Assembly: GCF_023277115.1 (NCBI RefSeq)
Contig: NZ_JALQCS010000001.1
Span: 2,660,001 to 2,724,000 of the forward strand
From: Acidithiobacillus acidisediminis
GTDB lineage: Bacteria; Pseudomonadota; Gammaproteobacteria; Acidithiobacillales; Acidithiobacillaceae
DNA length: 64,000 nt
Direction of reading: 5' to 3'
The position numbers and the translations under genes are program-made. Of the stretch, positions 18,047-26,819 are shown piece by piece. The notes under the pieces are model-generated. The model made no database searches and was not told the DNA's origin. It was given only the letters and a program-made list of their open reading frames with translations. Positions within the stretch are counted from its first letter, which is position 1. Every line of letters starts with the position of its first letter.

Positions 18047-18866
18047 GCTGCGCCTCCATCACCGCACGGGGGCTGTCGGGCTCGGAAAAACCACCGCGAT
18101 ACGCCCACCAGATAATGACCGGCCCCAAGATGATCATGGGAATGGACAAAATCTGGCCCATGGTCAACGGCCCCAGTACAAAGCCGAGCTGGATATCTGG
18201 CTGACGCACAAATTCCACGAGAAATCGGAAAACCCCGTAAGTAAAGACGAACAGGCCACCTACGGCGCCAATCGGTCGCGGGCGCCGGCTGTAGAGGGCC
18301 AGAATCATAAACAACAAGACCCCCTCCAGGAGAAATTCATAGATCTGCGATGGCTGGCGCGGCTGCGGTCCCCCCGCTGGGAAAACCATGGCCCAGGGCA
18401 AATGGCTCACCCGCCCAAAAAGCTGGTCATTGACGAAGTTGGCAATACGCCCCAAGCCCAGGCCGATGGGCACCGCCGGGGCGATAAAGTCCAAAGTGGG
18501 CATGAAGGCATGCTCCACCTTGCTCTTGGCAAAGAGCCAGCACGCCAAGACCACGCCAAGCAATCCTCCATGAAAAGACATGCCCCCATCCCAAATGAAG
18601 AGCATATGCAGCGGATGTTGCGTGTAATATGGCATGTTATACCAGAGCACATAGCCAACGCGGCCACCCAGGATGGCACCAATCGCTACGTAAAATTCGA
18701 GGTCGACCACCTCTGACTTTTTCCATGGGGTATGGGGTCGCTGCCCCCGTCGAATCAGCCACAAGGTGGCAATGATGAAACTGATGATCTCCAGCAGGCC
18801 ATACCAATGAATGGTAATGGGGCCGAGCTGAAAACCAATAGGATTGATGTCAGGGTACTGCAGCAT
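18033..18866 (-). CDS. lgt: Prolipoprotein diacylglyceryl transferase
   Basis: A 277-residue polytopic enzyme that transfers diacylglycerol from phosphatidylglycerol to the lipobox cysteine. The Lgt signature is seen as GRIANFVNDQLFGR, together with MSFHGGLLG and SQIYEFLLEG. The ATG is placed behind GAGG (8-nt spacing), giving MLQYPDINPIGF, the typical N-terminus. The rep start overlaps its 3' end, so both are in one transcript. Confidence 0.96.
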   Translation of the reverse strand: MLQYPDINPIGFQLGPITIHWYGLLEIISFIIATLWLIRRGQRPHTPWKKSEVVDLEFYVAIGAILGGRVGYVLWYNMPYYTQHPLHMLFIWDGGMSFHGGLLGVVLACWLFAKSKVEHAFMPTLDFIAPAVPIGLGLGRIANFVNDQLFGRVSHLPWAMVFPAGGPQPRQPSQIYEFLLEGVLLFMILALYSRRPRPIGAVGGLFVFTYGVFRFLVEFVRQPDIQLGFVLGPLTMGQILSIPMIILGPVIIWWAYRGGFSEPDSPRAVMEAQPEQY

Positions 18867-18929
18867 GTGAATATCCTCAGCGCTGGCCCACGCTGGCCGG
18901 CCCAAAACAGTGCGATAAGATAAGACGCG

Positions 18930-19961
18930 TCAAGCGGGAATCTGCATCGTTACGCAATGCAGACTACCATGCTGGCGCGCAAGTTCCAGACAAGGAATCG
19001 GCACGATCTCCCGTTCCGGAAATACCGCAGCAAGACGATCCACCGCAACCTCATCTGCCGGATCGTCGTACGTGGGTAACAGCACAGCATCGTTGATGAT
19101 CAAGAAATTCGCATAACTGAGGGGCAAGCGGTCGCCATCCTCGGCAAAACGTGCTTGTGGCCAGGGTAATGGCACCAGGTGATAGGGCCTTCCATCCGGC
19201 TGCGGGAACCCTGCCAACTCTGCCGCCATCTGCTGTAGCGCCGCAAAATGCTCATCGAGGGGATCATCACAAGACTGGTAGGCAATCACATCCGGCTTGC
19301 AAAACCGTGCCAGGGTATCGACATGGGCATCGGTATCGTCCCCCTGCAGATAGCCAGACTGCAACCAAAAGACGCGATCGACCCCCAATAAGGCGCATAG
19401 CTGTGCGCTGATCTCTTCCCGGGTCCATTGCGGGTTACGATTCGGAGAGAGCAGACACGCGTCCGTAGTCAATAAAGTGCCCTGGCCATCGCTATCGATA
19501 CTGCCCCCCTCCAGCACCATCCCCAGAGTCTGCAGGGGCAGATCACCGTACGCGCCCGCGGCATGCAATCTGCGCGTGAGCTGATTGTCGAGGTCGGCAG
19601 CAAATTTCAGGCCCCAGGCATTGAAGGCAAAATCGAGGAGACGTCGGCGCCCATCGGGATGACGCAGGGTAATGGGACCATGATCCCGCGCCCAGGAGTC
19701 GTTGCTGGGCGCTCGCTGGAGATGGCAACGGCGTAGATCAGCCCCCGCCGCCTGCAACGCGCGTTGGCAATCTCGCGCGCTGGCTTCATCCTGCACTGCG
19801 ACGAGCAGGTCTTCCCGGCGACTGATCGCGGCGCCAATCTGTGCAAAGACCGGGACGACCTCCGCCAGACGCGGCGCCCAATCGGTTGCCGGATGCGGCC
19901 AGGTCAACTGCACTGCGGCCTGCGCCTCCCATTCCGCCGGCAACGAAAATCCGTCCACCAT
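18930..19961 (-). CDS. aguA: Agmatine deiminase
   Basis: A 343-residue guanidino-group-modifying enzyme converting agmatine to N-carbamoylputrescine and ammonia. Active-site features are WARDHGP, HVDTLARF and the nucleophilic cysteine in GSLHCVTMQIP at the C-terminus. The ATG at 19961 is preferred over the GTG 6 nt upstream because GGGAG is then 7 nt away. The next enzyme, N-carbamoylputrescine amidase, is in this window at 41521-42387, so a complete arginine-decarboxylase-type putrescine route is likely. Confidence 0.93.
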   Translation of the reverse strand: MVDGFSLPAEWEAQAAVQLTWPHPATDWAPRLAEVVPVFAQIGAAISRREDLLVAVQDEASARDCQRALQAAGADLRRCHLQRAPSNDSWARDHGPITLRHPDGRRRLLDFAFNAWGLKFAADLDNQLTRRLHAAGAYGDLPLQTLGMVLEGGSIDSDGQGTLLTTDACLLSPNRNPQWTREEISAQLCALLGVDRVFWLQSGYLQGDDTDAHVDTLARFCKPDVIAYQSCDDPLDEHFAALQQMAAELAGFPQPDGRPYHLVPLPWPQARFAEDGDRLPLSYANFLIINDAVLLPTYDDPADEVAVDRLAAVFPEREIVPIPCLELARQHGSLHCVTMQIPA

Positions 19962-20048
19962 GTGCACTCTCCCAGATCACCCCAAGGCTGCTCATTGTAG
20001 GACCTCACCGCACTTCCGTCACCGCTCTGGGCCGGCTACACTCTGAAA

Positions 20049-20759
20049 ATGGCATCCGAAATAGAACGCCTCGATCACCTGCTCTCCCGCCTCGGCTACT
20101 GCAGCCGCTCCGAAGTACGGTCCTGGTTACGAGAAGGACGGATCAGTATAGAAGGGCAGAAGGAACCTCTGCGTTTTGGCAGCAAGGTCGATCCCAGCAA
20201 GCTGCGTATCGACGGAGAGAATCTGGATCCAGCCGATCCCCTTTATGTGCTCTACCACAAGGACCTCGGCAGCGTCTGTGCCCATGATGATCCACGCAGC
20301 ATCTACGAGGATTTCCCCATGCGTTGGCGGTACCGGCGTCCTGTTTTCAGCAGCGCCGGCCGTCTGGATCGGGATACCAGCGGCTTGCTCTTGCTTAGCG
20401 ACGATGGAAAATGGCTACACCGCTGGAGTCACGCTCGCAATGCCATTCCCCGCCACTATCGCGTGCGGCTGGCAGAGCCCTTGCGCACGGACGCAGAGCA
20501 AATTCTAGCCAGCGGCACCCTGCTCCTCGAAGGGGAGCACATCCCCTGTCAACCTGCCCAGTTGGAAAGATTCGGGGCAAACGAGCTGCGCCTGACCCTG
20601 CGCGAGGGGCGTTATCATGAAGTCCGCCGGATGATGGCGGCGCTCGGCAATCATGTCCTATCCCTGCATCGCGAGGGCTTTGGACCGTTTGTTCTGGGCG
20701 ACTTGGCGCCGGGAGAATGGCGTTATTTGCGTCAGGATGAGATTCATCAGGAGGCCTGA
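20049..20759 (+). CDS. rsuA: Pseudouridine synthase, RsuA family
   Basis: A 236-residue rRNA pseudouridine synthase with an N-terminal S4 domain (RLDHLLSRLGYCSRSEVRSWL) and the catalytic motif GRLDRDTSGLLLL, whose Asp forms the nucleophile. The RsuA subgroup modifies U516 of 16S rRNA; RluB/E/F paralogues have similar layout, so the target base is inferred. The Nudix gene starts 2 nt after its stop. Confidence 0.85.
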   Translation: MASEIERLDHLLSRLGYCSRSEVRSWLREGRISIEGQKEPLRFGSKVDPSKLRIDGENLDPADPLYVLYHKDLGSVCAHDDPRSIYEDFPMRWRYRRPVFSSAGRLDRDTSGLLLLSDDGKWLHRWSHARNAIPRHYRVRLAEPLRTDAEQILASGTLLLEGEHIPCQPAQLERFGANELRLTLREGRYHEVRRMMAALGNHVLSLHREGFGPFVLGDLAPGEWRYLRQDEIHQEA

Positions 20760-20760
20760 G

Positions 20761-21201
20761 ATGAGATGGAGTCCCCACGTCACCGTCGCCGCCATTGCCC
20801 AGGATACCCAAGGGCGCTTTCTGTTGGTCGAGGAGCAGATTGACGGCAAGAACTGTTTGAACCAACCCGCGGGCCACTGGGAAAAAGGGGAAAGCCTCGT
20901 CGAAGCAGTAGTGCGCGAAACCCGAGAGGAAACGGGTTACGAATTTTTCCCGGAGTCCATGCTGGGCATTTATCACTGGGAACACCCGCACAAAGACCTG
21001 ACCTACCTGCGCATCGCGTTCATTGGCCGCGCTGGGCAGCATGATCCCCAGGCGCCCTTGGATACCGGCATCATTGGCCCGCGCTGGCTCTCCCTGGAGG
21101 AGATGCGAACGGCACCCCTACGCAGTGCGATGGTAGAGCGCTGCATTCTGGATTTTCTGGCGGGCAAACGCTTCTCCCTCGACATCCTGTGCTCGCTCTA
21201 A
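20761..21201 (+). CDS. Nudix hydrolase, NudJ-like
   Basis: A 146-residue Nudix protein. The Nudix box GHWEKGESLVEAVVRET-REETG is intact (about residues 39-61). The N-terminus (HVTVAAIAQ) and length match NudJ, which hydrolyses thiamine and nucleoside pyrophosphates. The start ATG at 20761 is used rather than an upstream one inside rsuA. Confidence 0.88.
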   Translation: MRWSPHVTVAAIAQDTQGRFLLVEEQIDGKNCLNQPAGHWEKGESLVEAVVRETREETGYEFFPESMLGIYHWEHPHKDLTYLRIAFIGRAGQHDPQAPLDTGIIGPRWLSLEEMRTAPLRSAMVERCILDFLAGKRFSLDILCSL

Positions 21202-21268
21202 CAAAGCACCGCTGACCTGCGACCAGCATTTTGTTATATTGAAAAAAATAGCATAGCGAGAAGCAGCG

Positions 21269-21826
21269 ATGATCGACGCAGACGGCTATCGCCCCAACGT
21301 GGGCATGATCATTTGCAATCAACACAATCAAGTCCTTTGGGCCAAAAGGGTGGGGGAAAACGCTTGGCAATTTCCGCAAGGCGGGATTGACGGCGACGAA
21401 AGCCCTGAACAGGCGGTATTTCGCGAACTCATGGAAGAGGTGGGGACCGATAAGGTCTGCATCATTGGACGCACCCGCGGCTGGCTACGCTATGACGTTC
21501 CCGGAGCACGTAAACCGAGCAGACAGCGGCGCTACCGGGGACAGAAGCAAATCTGGTTCCTGCTGCGTTTTGAAGGCAGCGAGGCAGAAATCAATCTACA
21601 AACCGAACACCCCGAATTTGAAGACTGGCAGTGGGTAGACTACTGGCGCCCCGCCGAAGAGATCATCGCCTTCAAACGCAGAGTATACTGCCTTGCGCTT
21701 CAAGAACTTGCCCCACTCATCGGTGCTCCTCCAGCGCCTTTCCCTGTACCAGAGCGCAGCGGAGCGCCCTTCCGCCGTGGCAGGCGCTATCCGCAACGCC
21801 GACGGCATAATACGGACAGCGCATAG
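21269..21826 (+). CDS. rppH: RNA pyrophosphohydrolase
   Basis: A 185-residue Nudix enzyme that removes pyrophosphate from 5'-triphosphate mRNAs and so starts their decay. The start MIDADGYRPNVGMI is typical RppH, and the Nudix box is GGIDGDESPEQAVFRELMEEVG. The C-terminal tail (SGAPFRRGRRYPQRRRHN) is arginine-rich. It has its own upstream AT-rich region and a terminator immediately after the stop. Confidence 0.95.
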   Translation: MIDADGYRPNVGMIICNQHNQVLWAKRVGENAWQFPQGGIDGDESPEQAVFRELMEEVGTDKVCIIGRTRGWLRYDVPGARKPSRQRRYRGQKQIWFLLRFEGSEAEINLQTEHPEFEDWQWVDYWRPAEEIIAFKRRVYCLALQELAPLIGAPPAPFPVPERSGAPFRRGRRYPQRRRHNTDSA

Positions 21827-21856
21827 AAGGGGCGGGCTATCACCCTACGCCCCTTC
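21826..21856 (+). terminator. Hairpin between rppH and the PsiF-like gene
   Basis: GAAGGGGCG, 13-nt loop, CGCCCCTTC sits between two converging genes. There is no long T-tract on either side, so it may be a bidirectional hairpin that also stabilises 3' ends. Confidence 0.6.
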
Positions 21857-21873
21857 GTCATAACTCAGTCAGC

Positions 21874-22134
21874 TTACTTCTTTTTCAGACAGCTGCTCAT
21901 GAAGCTTTTCCGCTGCTCACCCTTCATGCCCTTGGCGCGCACGTTACAGGTTTTCATTTTTTCCTGTTGGGCGGTGAGCTTGCGTGGATGCTCAACCTTT
22001 TTCTCTGCTTTTTTCTCTACCTTCTTTTCCATCTTCATCGGCGCGTGCGTGGCCGGCGCAGCAGTCTCCGCATAGACCGCTCCGGAGAGCAGGAAAGATA
22101 GCGCAACAGAAGACAAGATCAGTTTCTTCAACAT
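21874..22134 (-). CDS. PsiF-like small secreted protein
   Basis: An 86-residue protein with a signal peptide (residues 1-22, cleavage after VYA), a Lys/Glu-rich linker (MEKKVEKKAEKKVEHPRK) and one PsiF repeat (TAQQEKMKTCNVRAKG...SFMSSCLKKK) with two cysteines. PsiF proteins are phosphate-starvation-linked in enterobacteria; their role is unknown. It is preceded by an AGGAG-type RBS. Confidence 0.8.
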   Translation of the reverse strand: MLKKLILSSVALSFLLSGAVYAETAAPATHAPMKMEKKVEKKAEKKVEHPRKLTAQQEKMKTCNVRAKGMKGEQRKSFMSSCLKKK

Positions 22135-22192
22135 GGTGTTCTCCTAAGGTGTAGTACGTTATACCTGCGGTGGGGAGGGCACCGCCAACCCT

Positions 22193-22588
22193 TTACAACA
22201 ACCCCTTCATCGTCTGCACACTTTGCTGGATCGTGTCCTCATCCGGCAGTTGCCCGTTGGGTGAAAGCTGGTCGATGAGCTTTGGCAGGACTTGGCTCAA
22301 CCCTTGGGCAAGAGTTTGGGAGTCAATACCCAAGGTGTCCGCCACCGTTTGGATGCGGTCACTACCAATCACAGACTCGATTTGTTCTGCACTGATGGGC
22401 TGATTTTCCCCATTGGAGATCCAGGAACTGACCACCGTTCCCAAACCACCGCTTTGCAACTGCTGCACCAAGCCGCTGACGCCCCCCGGCTGGCTCTGCA
22501 CAAACTGCATCGCCGACCCGAACAGACCGGAATGTTCTGCTCCCAGCGCAGACATCCCCGTTGAGACGATATCGTCCAGAAAGCCCAT
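22193..22588 (-). CDS. YidB/DUF937 family protein
   Basis: A 131-residue protein that matches the YidB family: GGVSGLVQQLQSGGLGTVVSSWI, then ENQPISAEQIESVIG and a C-terminal LPKLIDQLSPNGQLPD. It has no signal peptide. The function of the family is unknown. The start is preceded by GAGG in GGGAGGGGAAATT. Confidence 0.85.
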   Translation of the reverse strand: MGFLDDIVSTGMSALGAEHSGLFGSAMQFVQSQPGGVSGLVQQLQSGGLGTVVSSWISNGENQPISAEQIESVIGSDRIQTVADTLGIDSQTLAQGLSQVLPKLIDQLSPNGQLPDEDTIQQSVQTMKGLL

Positions 22589-22687
22589 AATTTCCCCTCC
22601 CGTTGTTCGTGGGTAAAAAGATACCCCAAGGCACGGGAAGATCTCAAGCGGAACTTTCTCTACATTACTGTTTTATATAGAGATAAA

Positions 22688-22960
22688 TCAGCGCTGGATG
22701 CTGCGGCGTTTGCGTACTTCTACCGTCACCGTGCGCGCACTGGACCGCTGTGCAGGCTGAGGTGAAGCTGGCTGCGCAACTTCGTCGGGAATGGGAAGGT
22801 CTTTCGGGTACCAGAACTGCGGACGACCACCCTGCTCAATATTTGCCGCAGGTGCCGACTCTACAACCCGACGCGGAGCCCGCTGCTCGGGGCTCGACTC
22901 CAAGTCCCGGGCACGCTTGCGCTCTGGGGTGATACCATACTGCGGTGCAACGATGGGCAT
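22688..22960 (-). CDS. Hypothetical low-complexity basic protein
   Basis: A 90-residue frame, rich in Arg, Pro and Ala, with a central RPQFWYPKDLPIPDEVAQ and a basic tail EVRKRRSIQR. No domain, signal peptide or membrane segment is recognised. The ATG has GGGAG upstream (revcomp of the 22966-22970 region). It could be a real small gene; its composition alone does not prove it. Confidence 0.45.
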   Translation of the reverse strand: MPIVAPQYGITPERKRARDLESSPEQRAPRRVVESAPAANIEQGGRPQFWYPKDLPIPDEVAQPASPQPAQRSSARTVTVEVRKRRSIQR

Positions 22961-23319
22961 AACGCTCCCTGATCAATCCAACCTAGCTTGTCGACGTGGG
23001 CGACCATAGCTGGGCCACTTCCACCTCAAGAGCCTAGCACAGGACGACAGAAAGGGGAAGGAATTTCAGAGGGTTCCGCCTTGTTCCTGCGAAGAAGAGG
23101 ACAGGACCCCAAGGCTTTCCTTCAGAAATATCTTTATATAAGATTTTGTTAATGTAATAATACTAATAATTAACCACCGTCTTTCAATAAGATAAATTAT
23201 GCAACGATCAGGAAAATAAAAAAATAATGCTTGCCTTAGGCTTTTTATTTGACTATAAAACAGATGAAAGGATGCTTTTTGCGCATTCTTTGACGGAACG
23301 GGAAAAAGGAGGTTTACCT
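22961..23319 (+). other. Intergenic region with AT-rich island
   Basis: This 359-bp gap has no gene. The first 140 bp are of average composition. About 23115-23270 is strikingly AT-rich for this genome and carries the promoter of the HdeD-like gene. No riboswitch or RNA gene was recognised. Confidence 0.6.
23231..23259 (+). promoter_or_regulatory. Sigma70-type promoter of the HdeD-like gene
   Basis: TTGCCT at 23231-23236, a 17-nt spacer and TATAAA at 23254-23259 place the transcription start near 23266, about 54 nt before the ATG. This is one of the clearest promoters in the window. Confidence 0.7.
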
Positions 23320-23931
23320 ATGAATACACAAAGTATTGGGCAAGAAAATCGCGTGACATTGTTCTCTTGGCAGTTGCTCTTTGCGCGGGGTGTAGCAGCA
23401 TTGGCCTTCGTCATTGCGTCGCTGCTGGACTTCAGTCTCACCATGACCCTGCTCATCTGGTTCTTTGCCCTCTACGTGTTCTTTGATGGCGGATATTCTG
23501 CCATCCGCTTGGCGCAAAAAGGTTCGGGAGCCTGCCCGCGGGTGTTGATTGCCATCAAGGCGATCGTCGGCGTTGCCGCTGGCATTGCGGTAATCATCTT
23601 GGCCACGCACAGCAATCTGGTACTCACCTTGCTCACCATCTTTGCCTGGGTTGCCATCGTCGGAGTGCTCGAGGGGATTTGGGTCATTCGGAATGTGCAA
23701 AACAAGGAGTTGGTCCTGATCATCGGTTCTTCCGCCTATCTGGCCTTGGCCGTCTGTCTACAGGTCATTTTTGCCTTGGCACCCCAGGCGGGATCGAGCG
23801 TCTACAACTGGATCGTCATTGGGTTTTCAGCAGCCTTCTCCGCCGCCATGCTGGGCATGAGTTGGGCCATGCGTCGGAACGTTCTGCGCACTGGCGGTAA
23901 AAAACCAGCGGCCACCGCTGCAGCACATTGA
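23320..23931 (+). CDS. HdeD-family (DUF308) membrane protein
   Basis: A 203-residue protein with about six transmembrane helices in the DUF308 pattern; HdeD of E. coli is linked to acid resistance at high cell density, which fits an acidophile. The start is the ATG 7 nt after AAAGGAGG, the best SD in the window; the open frame reaching to 23227 is leader. The C-terminus is a short Lys/Ala tail. Confidence 0.85.
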   Translation: MNTQSIGQENRVTLFSWQLLFARGVAALAFVIASLLDFSLTMTLLIWFFALYVFFDGGYSAIRLAQKGSGACPRVLIAIKAIVGVAAGIAVIILATHSNLVLTLLTIFAWVAIVGVLEGIWVIRNVQNKELVLIIGSSAYLALAVCLQVIFALAPQAGSSVYNWIVIGFSAAFSAAMLGMSWAMRRNVLRTGGKKPAATAAAH

Positions 23932-23960
23932 TTCCAAGCCGTATCCTGTTCCTTGGCCTC

Positions 23961-23988
23961 GGGGTGTAGTGGGCGACCACTTCACCCC
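23961..23988 (+). other. Palindrome upstream of the Rrf2 gene
   Basis: GGGGTGTAGTGG, loop GCGA, CCACTTCACCCC lies 30 bp before the Rrf2 start. No T-tract follows. It may end the HdeD transcript or serve as a regulator-binding site. Confidence 0.4.
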
Positions 23989-24017
23989 AGGTTGCACAAC
24001 TGCCAGAAACGACCCAT

Positions 24018-24425
24018 ATGTTCAATAAAAATACCGAATGTGCTCTGCGTTGCCTGCTGTTTCTTGCCGAACAAGGAATTGGCGTGCCTATTCTTTGTCG
24101 AGACATCGCCCAAGCGGTCGGGGTATCCGAACCCTGCGTAGCCAGCGTTCTACGCGTCCTTGCCAAACGCGGCGTTCTCGAATCGCTAAAGGGCAAGGGA
24201 GGCGGCTTTGCACTGCGCCCCGAAGCAGCGAAATTAAGTGCTTATGATATATTACAAGCGGTTAGCACCGATCCCGAGAAACAGGTGCGTTGCGTTTTAG
24301 GCCAGAAGGAGTGTTCAGACCGCCATCCTTGCCCCTTGCACAGTGCGTGGATGGAACTTCTGGACCAGCAAAACACCCTGCTCAAGGGATTCTGTCTGGA
24401 GCAGTTGATCCCATCAGCCTCCTGA
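24018..24425 (+). CDS. Rrf2-family transcriptional regulator
   Basis: A 135-residue winged-helix regulator of the IscR/NsrR/RsrR family. The helix-turn-helix region is PILCRDIAQAVGVSEPCVASVLRVL and the wing KGKGGGFALRP. Three cysteines in RCVLGQKECSDRHPC (about residues 92-106) match the Fe-S ligands of IscR and NsrR, so it probably senses Fe-S status, NO or redox. Its targets are unknown; the palindrome at 23961-23988 is a candidate for autoregulation. Confidence 0.88.
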   Translation: MFNKNTECALRCLLFLAEQGIGVPILCRDIAQAVGVSEPCVASVLRVLAKRGVLESLKGKGGGFALRPEAAKLSAYDILQAVSTDPEKQVRCVLGQKECSDRHPCPLHSAWMELLDQQNTLLKGFCLEQLIPSAS

Positions 24426-24439
24426 GGAATATCAATCGG

Positions 24440-25531
24440 CTAGACGTTGAACAGAAAATTCAACACGTCACCATCCTGGACGATATAGTCTTTACCCTCG
24501 GCACGCAATTTTCCCGCCTCTTTTGCGCCGGTTTCGCCGCGATAGCGGATGTAATCGCCAAAAGCGATGGTCTGTGCCCGAATAAAGCCTCGCTCAAAGT
24601 CGCTGTGGATGACACCGGCGGCTTGCGGCGCGGTAGCACCGACGGGGATGGTCCACGCCCGCACTTCCTTTTCCCCAGCGGTAAAGTAGGTCTGCAGACC
24701 CAATAGCTGGTAGGCAGCGCGGACAATGCGATGCAGGCCTGGCTCTTCGAGCCCCAGATCCTGCAAGAATGCGCTTTGCTCCTCCGGCTCCAGCTCCGCC
24801 AACTCGGCCTCGATGGCCGCACAAACGGGGACCACTTTGGCCCCCCGCTCACTGGCCCATGCCTCCAGAGGCGCACGCCAGACTCCATCTTCGAGTTCGT
24901 TTTCCGCCACGTTAGCGATGACCATGAAAGGCTTCAAGGTCAGCAAAAACAGACCGCGTAGATGCCCCCGCTCCTCGCCGGAGAGCGCCGCGCTTTGCGC
25001 CGGCTTGCCCGCATTGAGATGCGGCTGCAGCTTGTTCATGGCGGCGAGTTCGGCGACGGCTTCCTTGTTCCCCCCCTTGGCCTGTCGCCCCACACGAGCC
25101 TGTGCCTTTTCCAGGGTCGCGAGATCGGCGAGCACCAACTCTGTCAGCACGGTTTCCAGATCGGCAATGGGATCGACTTGTCCATTCACATGCACGACAT
25201 TCGGATCGACAAAACAGCGCGTCACCAGGGCAATGGCGTCGGTTTCGCGGATGTGGGCAAGAAATTGGTTGCCCAGTCCCTCCCCCTGCGCCGCTCCCGC
25301 AACCAGACCGGCAATGTCGACAAACTCTACCGTCGCCGGCACGATCCGCTGCGGGTGGACGATCTCCGCCAGGGACTGCAAGCGCGGGTCCGGCACACTC
25401 ACCAGGCCGACATTGGGCTCGATGGTGCAAAAAGGGTAATTCTCCGCTGCAATTCCGGCTTTGGTGATGGCATTGAAAAGCGTAGATTTGCCGACATTCG
25501 GTAGACCAACGATACCGCAAGCCAAACTCAT
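24440..25531 (-). CDS. ychF: Redox-regulated ribosome-binding ATPase YchF
   Basis: A 363-residue Obg-family P-loop protein. It has G1 in [32 protein letters not shown], and a C-terminal TGS domain with [22 protein letters not shown]. YchF hydrolyses ATP rather than GTP, and the NxxE version of G4 is present (VANVAENEL). It has an AGGAG RBS and follows pth by 9 nt, the conserved rplY-pth-ychF order. Confidence 0.96.
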   Translation of the reverse strand: MSLACGIVGLPNVGKSTLFNAITKAGIAAENYPFCTIEPNVGLVSVPDPRLQSLAEIVHPQRIVPATVEFVDIAGLVAGAAQGEGLGNQFLAHIRETDAIALVTRCFVDPNVVHVNGQVDPIADLETVLTELVLADLATLEKAQARVGRQAKGGNKEAVAELAAMNKLQPHLNAGKPAQSAALSGEERGHLRGLFLLTLKPFMVIANVAENELEDGVWRAPLEAWASERGAKVVPVCAAIEAELAELEPEEQSAFLQDLGLEEPGLHRIVRAAYQLLGLQTYFTAGEKEVRAWTIPVGATAPQAAGVIHSDFERGFIRAQTIAFGDYIRYRGETGAKEAGKLRAEGKDYIVQDGDVLNFLFNV

Positions 25532-25540
25532 GGGAGTCTC

Positions 25541-26110
25541 CTATTCACTGTGTAGGGTCTTCATGGCCGCTTCCTGCCGTCCAGCAAGAAAGCCATCGAG
25601 AACGCTCAGGCTGCGCTCGATGGCAGCGTGGATATCCCCCTCTTCTCCCGCCGTCGGACGCGCGAGGACATAATCCACGACCCGGTCCTTGTGTCCGGGG
25701 TGCCCGATACCGATGCGAAGACGCCAATAGTCGCGCGTCCCCAAGGCACGATCCAGGTCGCGCAGGCCATTATGGCCCCCATGACCACCCGCCCACTTGA
25801 AACGAGCGACGCCAGCGGGCAGATCCAATTCGTCGTGGACGATGAGAATGCGTGCTGGAGGAATCCGATAGAAAGCCGCAACGGATTGCACTGGCCCGCC
25901 AGAACGGTTCATGAAGTCCTGCGGTTGCAAGAGAAGAACATCCTTGCCGGGCTCCTGGATGCGCGCCAATTCCGTCTTCCAGGGCCGCTCCAAGCGCCAG
26001 GACGCGCGGTACCGACTTGCCAGCTCCTGCACAAAGCAAAAACCCGCGTTGTGGCGGGTTTTTGCATAGTCCGGCCCAGGATTCCCCAGACCAGCAATCA
26101 GCCAATCCAT
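25541..26110 (-). CDS. pth: Peptidyl-tRNA hydrolase
   Basis: A 189-residue enzyme that recycles prematurely released peptidyl-tRNA. The family motifs LIAGLGNPGPDYAKTRHNAG (catalytic His in RHNAG), PQDFMNRSGG and HDELDLPAG are all present. It lies between rplY (6-nt gap) and ychF. Confidence 0.97.
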   Translation of the reverse strand: MDWLIAGLGNPGPDYAKTRHNAGFCFVQELASRYRASWRLERPWKTELARIQEPGKDVLLLQPQDFMNRSGGPVQSVAAFYRIPPARILIVHDELDLPAGVARFKWAGGHGGHNGLRDLDRALGTRDYWRLRIGIGHPGHKDRVVDYVLARPTAGEEGDIHAAIERSLSVLDGFLAGRQEAAMKTLHSE

Positions 26111-26116
26111 GGCAAC

Positions 26117-26731
26117 TTATTCAGCAGCACTCTCTTCTTCATCGGCTGCCGGACCATGCGGCGCGTGGATGGATACGACTTCCTTGTCGTCGCCGTGTTT
26201 GAGTGCGACCAGGACCACACCTGCTGGCAATTGCAGATTGGAAAGATGGATACTCTCACCAGCTCCCAGCTCAGCCACGTCCACCTCGATGGCCTCGGGA
26301 AGCTTGCCCACCGGCGCCTGAATCTCCACTTCCGTCACCGCACGATGCAGCAATCCACCGCCCATCTTCACGCCTACCGCGCTGTGCTCATTCAGCAAGT
26401 GCACCGGAACATTCAGGGTCACCAACTCGCCCTGATGCACACGCATGAAATCGACGTGCAGAATTTCGTCCTTATAAGGATGCATCTGCAGATCACGGAT
26501 CAGGACACTTTCCTTGCGGCCGTCGAGGTCCAGCGTGATCACATTGCTGTAGACCTGCTCATTGCCAAGAAACTTATAAGCGGCGAAGACATCCAGACTA
26601 ATCGACTCCGCCGGCTTACCGTCCCCATAGAGGACCGCAGGGATACGACCTGAACGCCGCATACGACGACTGGGCCGGCGGCCCTCTTCACTCCGCGCCT
26701 GGGCGGCAAGGACAAAATTCGCTTCGGTCAT
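26117..26731 (-). CDS. rplY: 50S ribosomal protein L25 (general stress protein Ctc type)
   Basis: A 204-residue long-form L25 that binds 5S rRNA. The N-terminal domain (RRMRRSGRIPAVLYG) is followed by the TL5/Ctc C-terminal beta domain with EIQAPVGKLPEAIEVDV. The ATG has AAGGAG 8 nt upstream. The last residues are acidic (EEESAAE). The 88-bp gap upstream should hold the promoter. Confidence 0.95.
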   Translation of the reverse strand: MTEANFVLAAQARSEEGRRPSRRMRRSGRIPAVLYGDGKPAESISLDVFAAYKFLGNEQVYSNVITLDLDGRKESVLIRDLQMHPYKDEILHVDFMRVHQGELVTLNVPVHLLNEHSAVGVKMGGGLLHRAVTEVEIQAPVGKLPEAIEVDVAELGAGESIHLSNLQLPAGVVLVALKHGDDKEVVSIHAPHGPAADEEESAAE

Positions 26732-26819
26732 TACTGTTACTCCTTCTCTTGCGTTATCACGAGCGGGGCGAGGGACGACCGTGCCTTTCTCCCCTAAATG
26801 AGGCGGAACTATACGAGGA

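Noticed and set aside
25628-26653. 341-codon plus-strand open frame
   Set aside because: Antisense to pth and rplY, two highly conserved genes.
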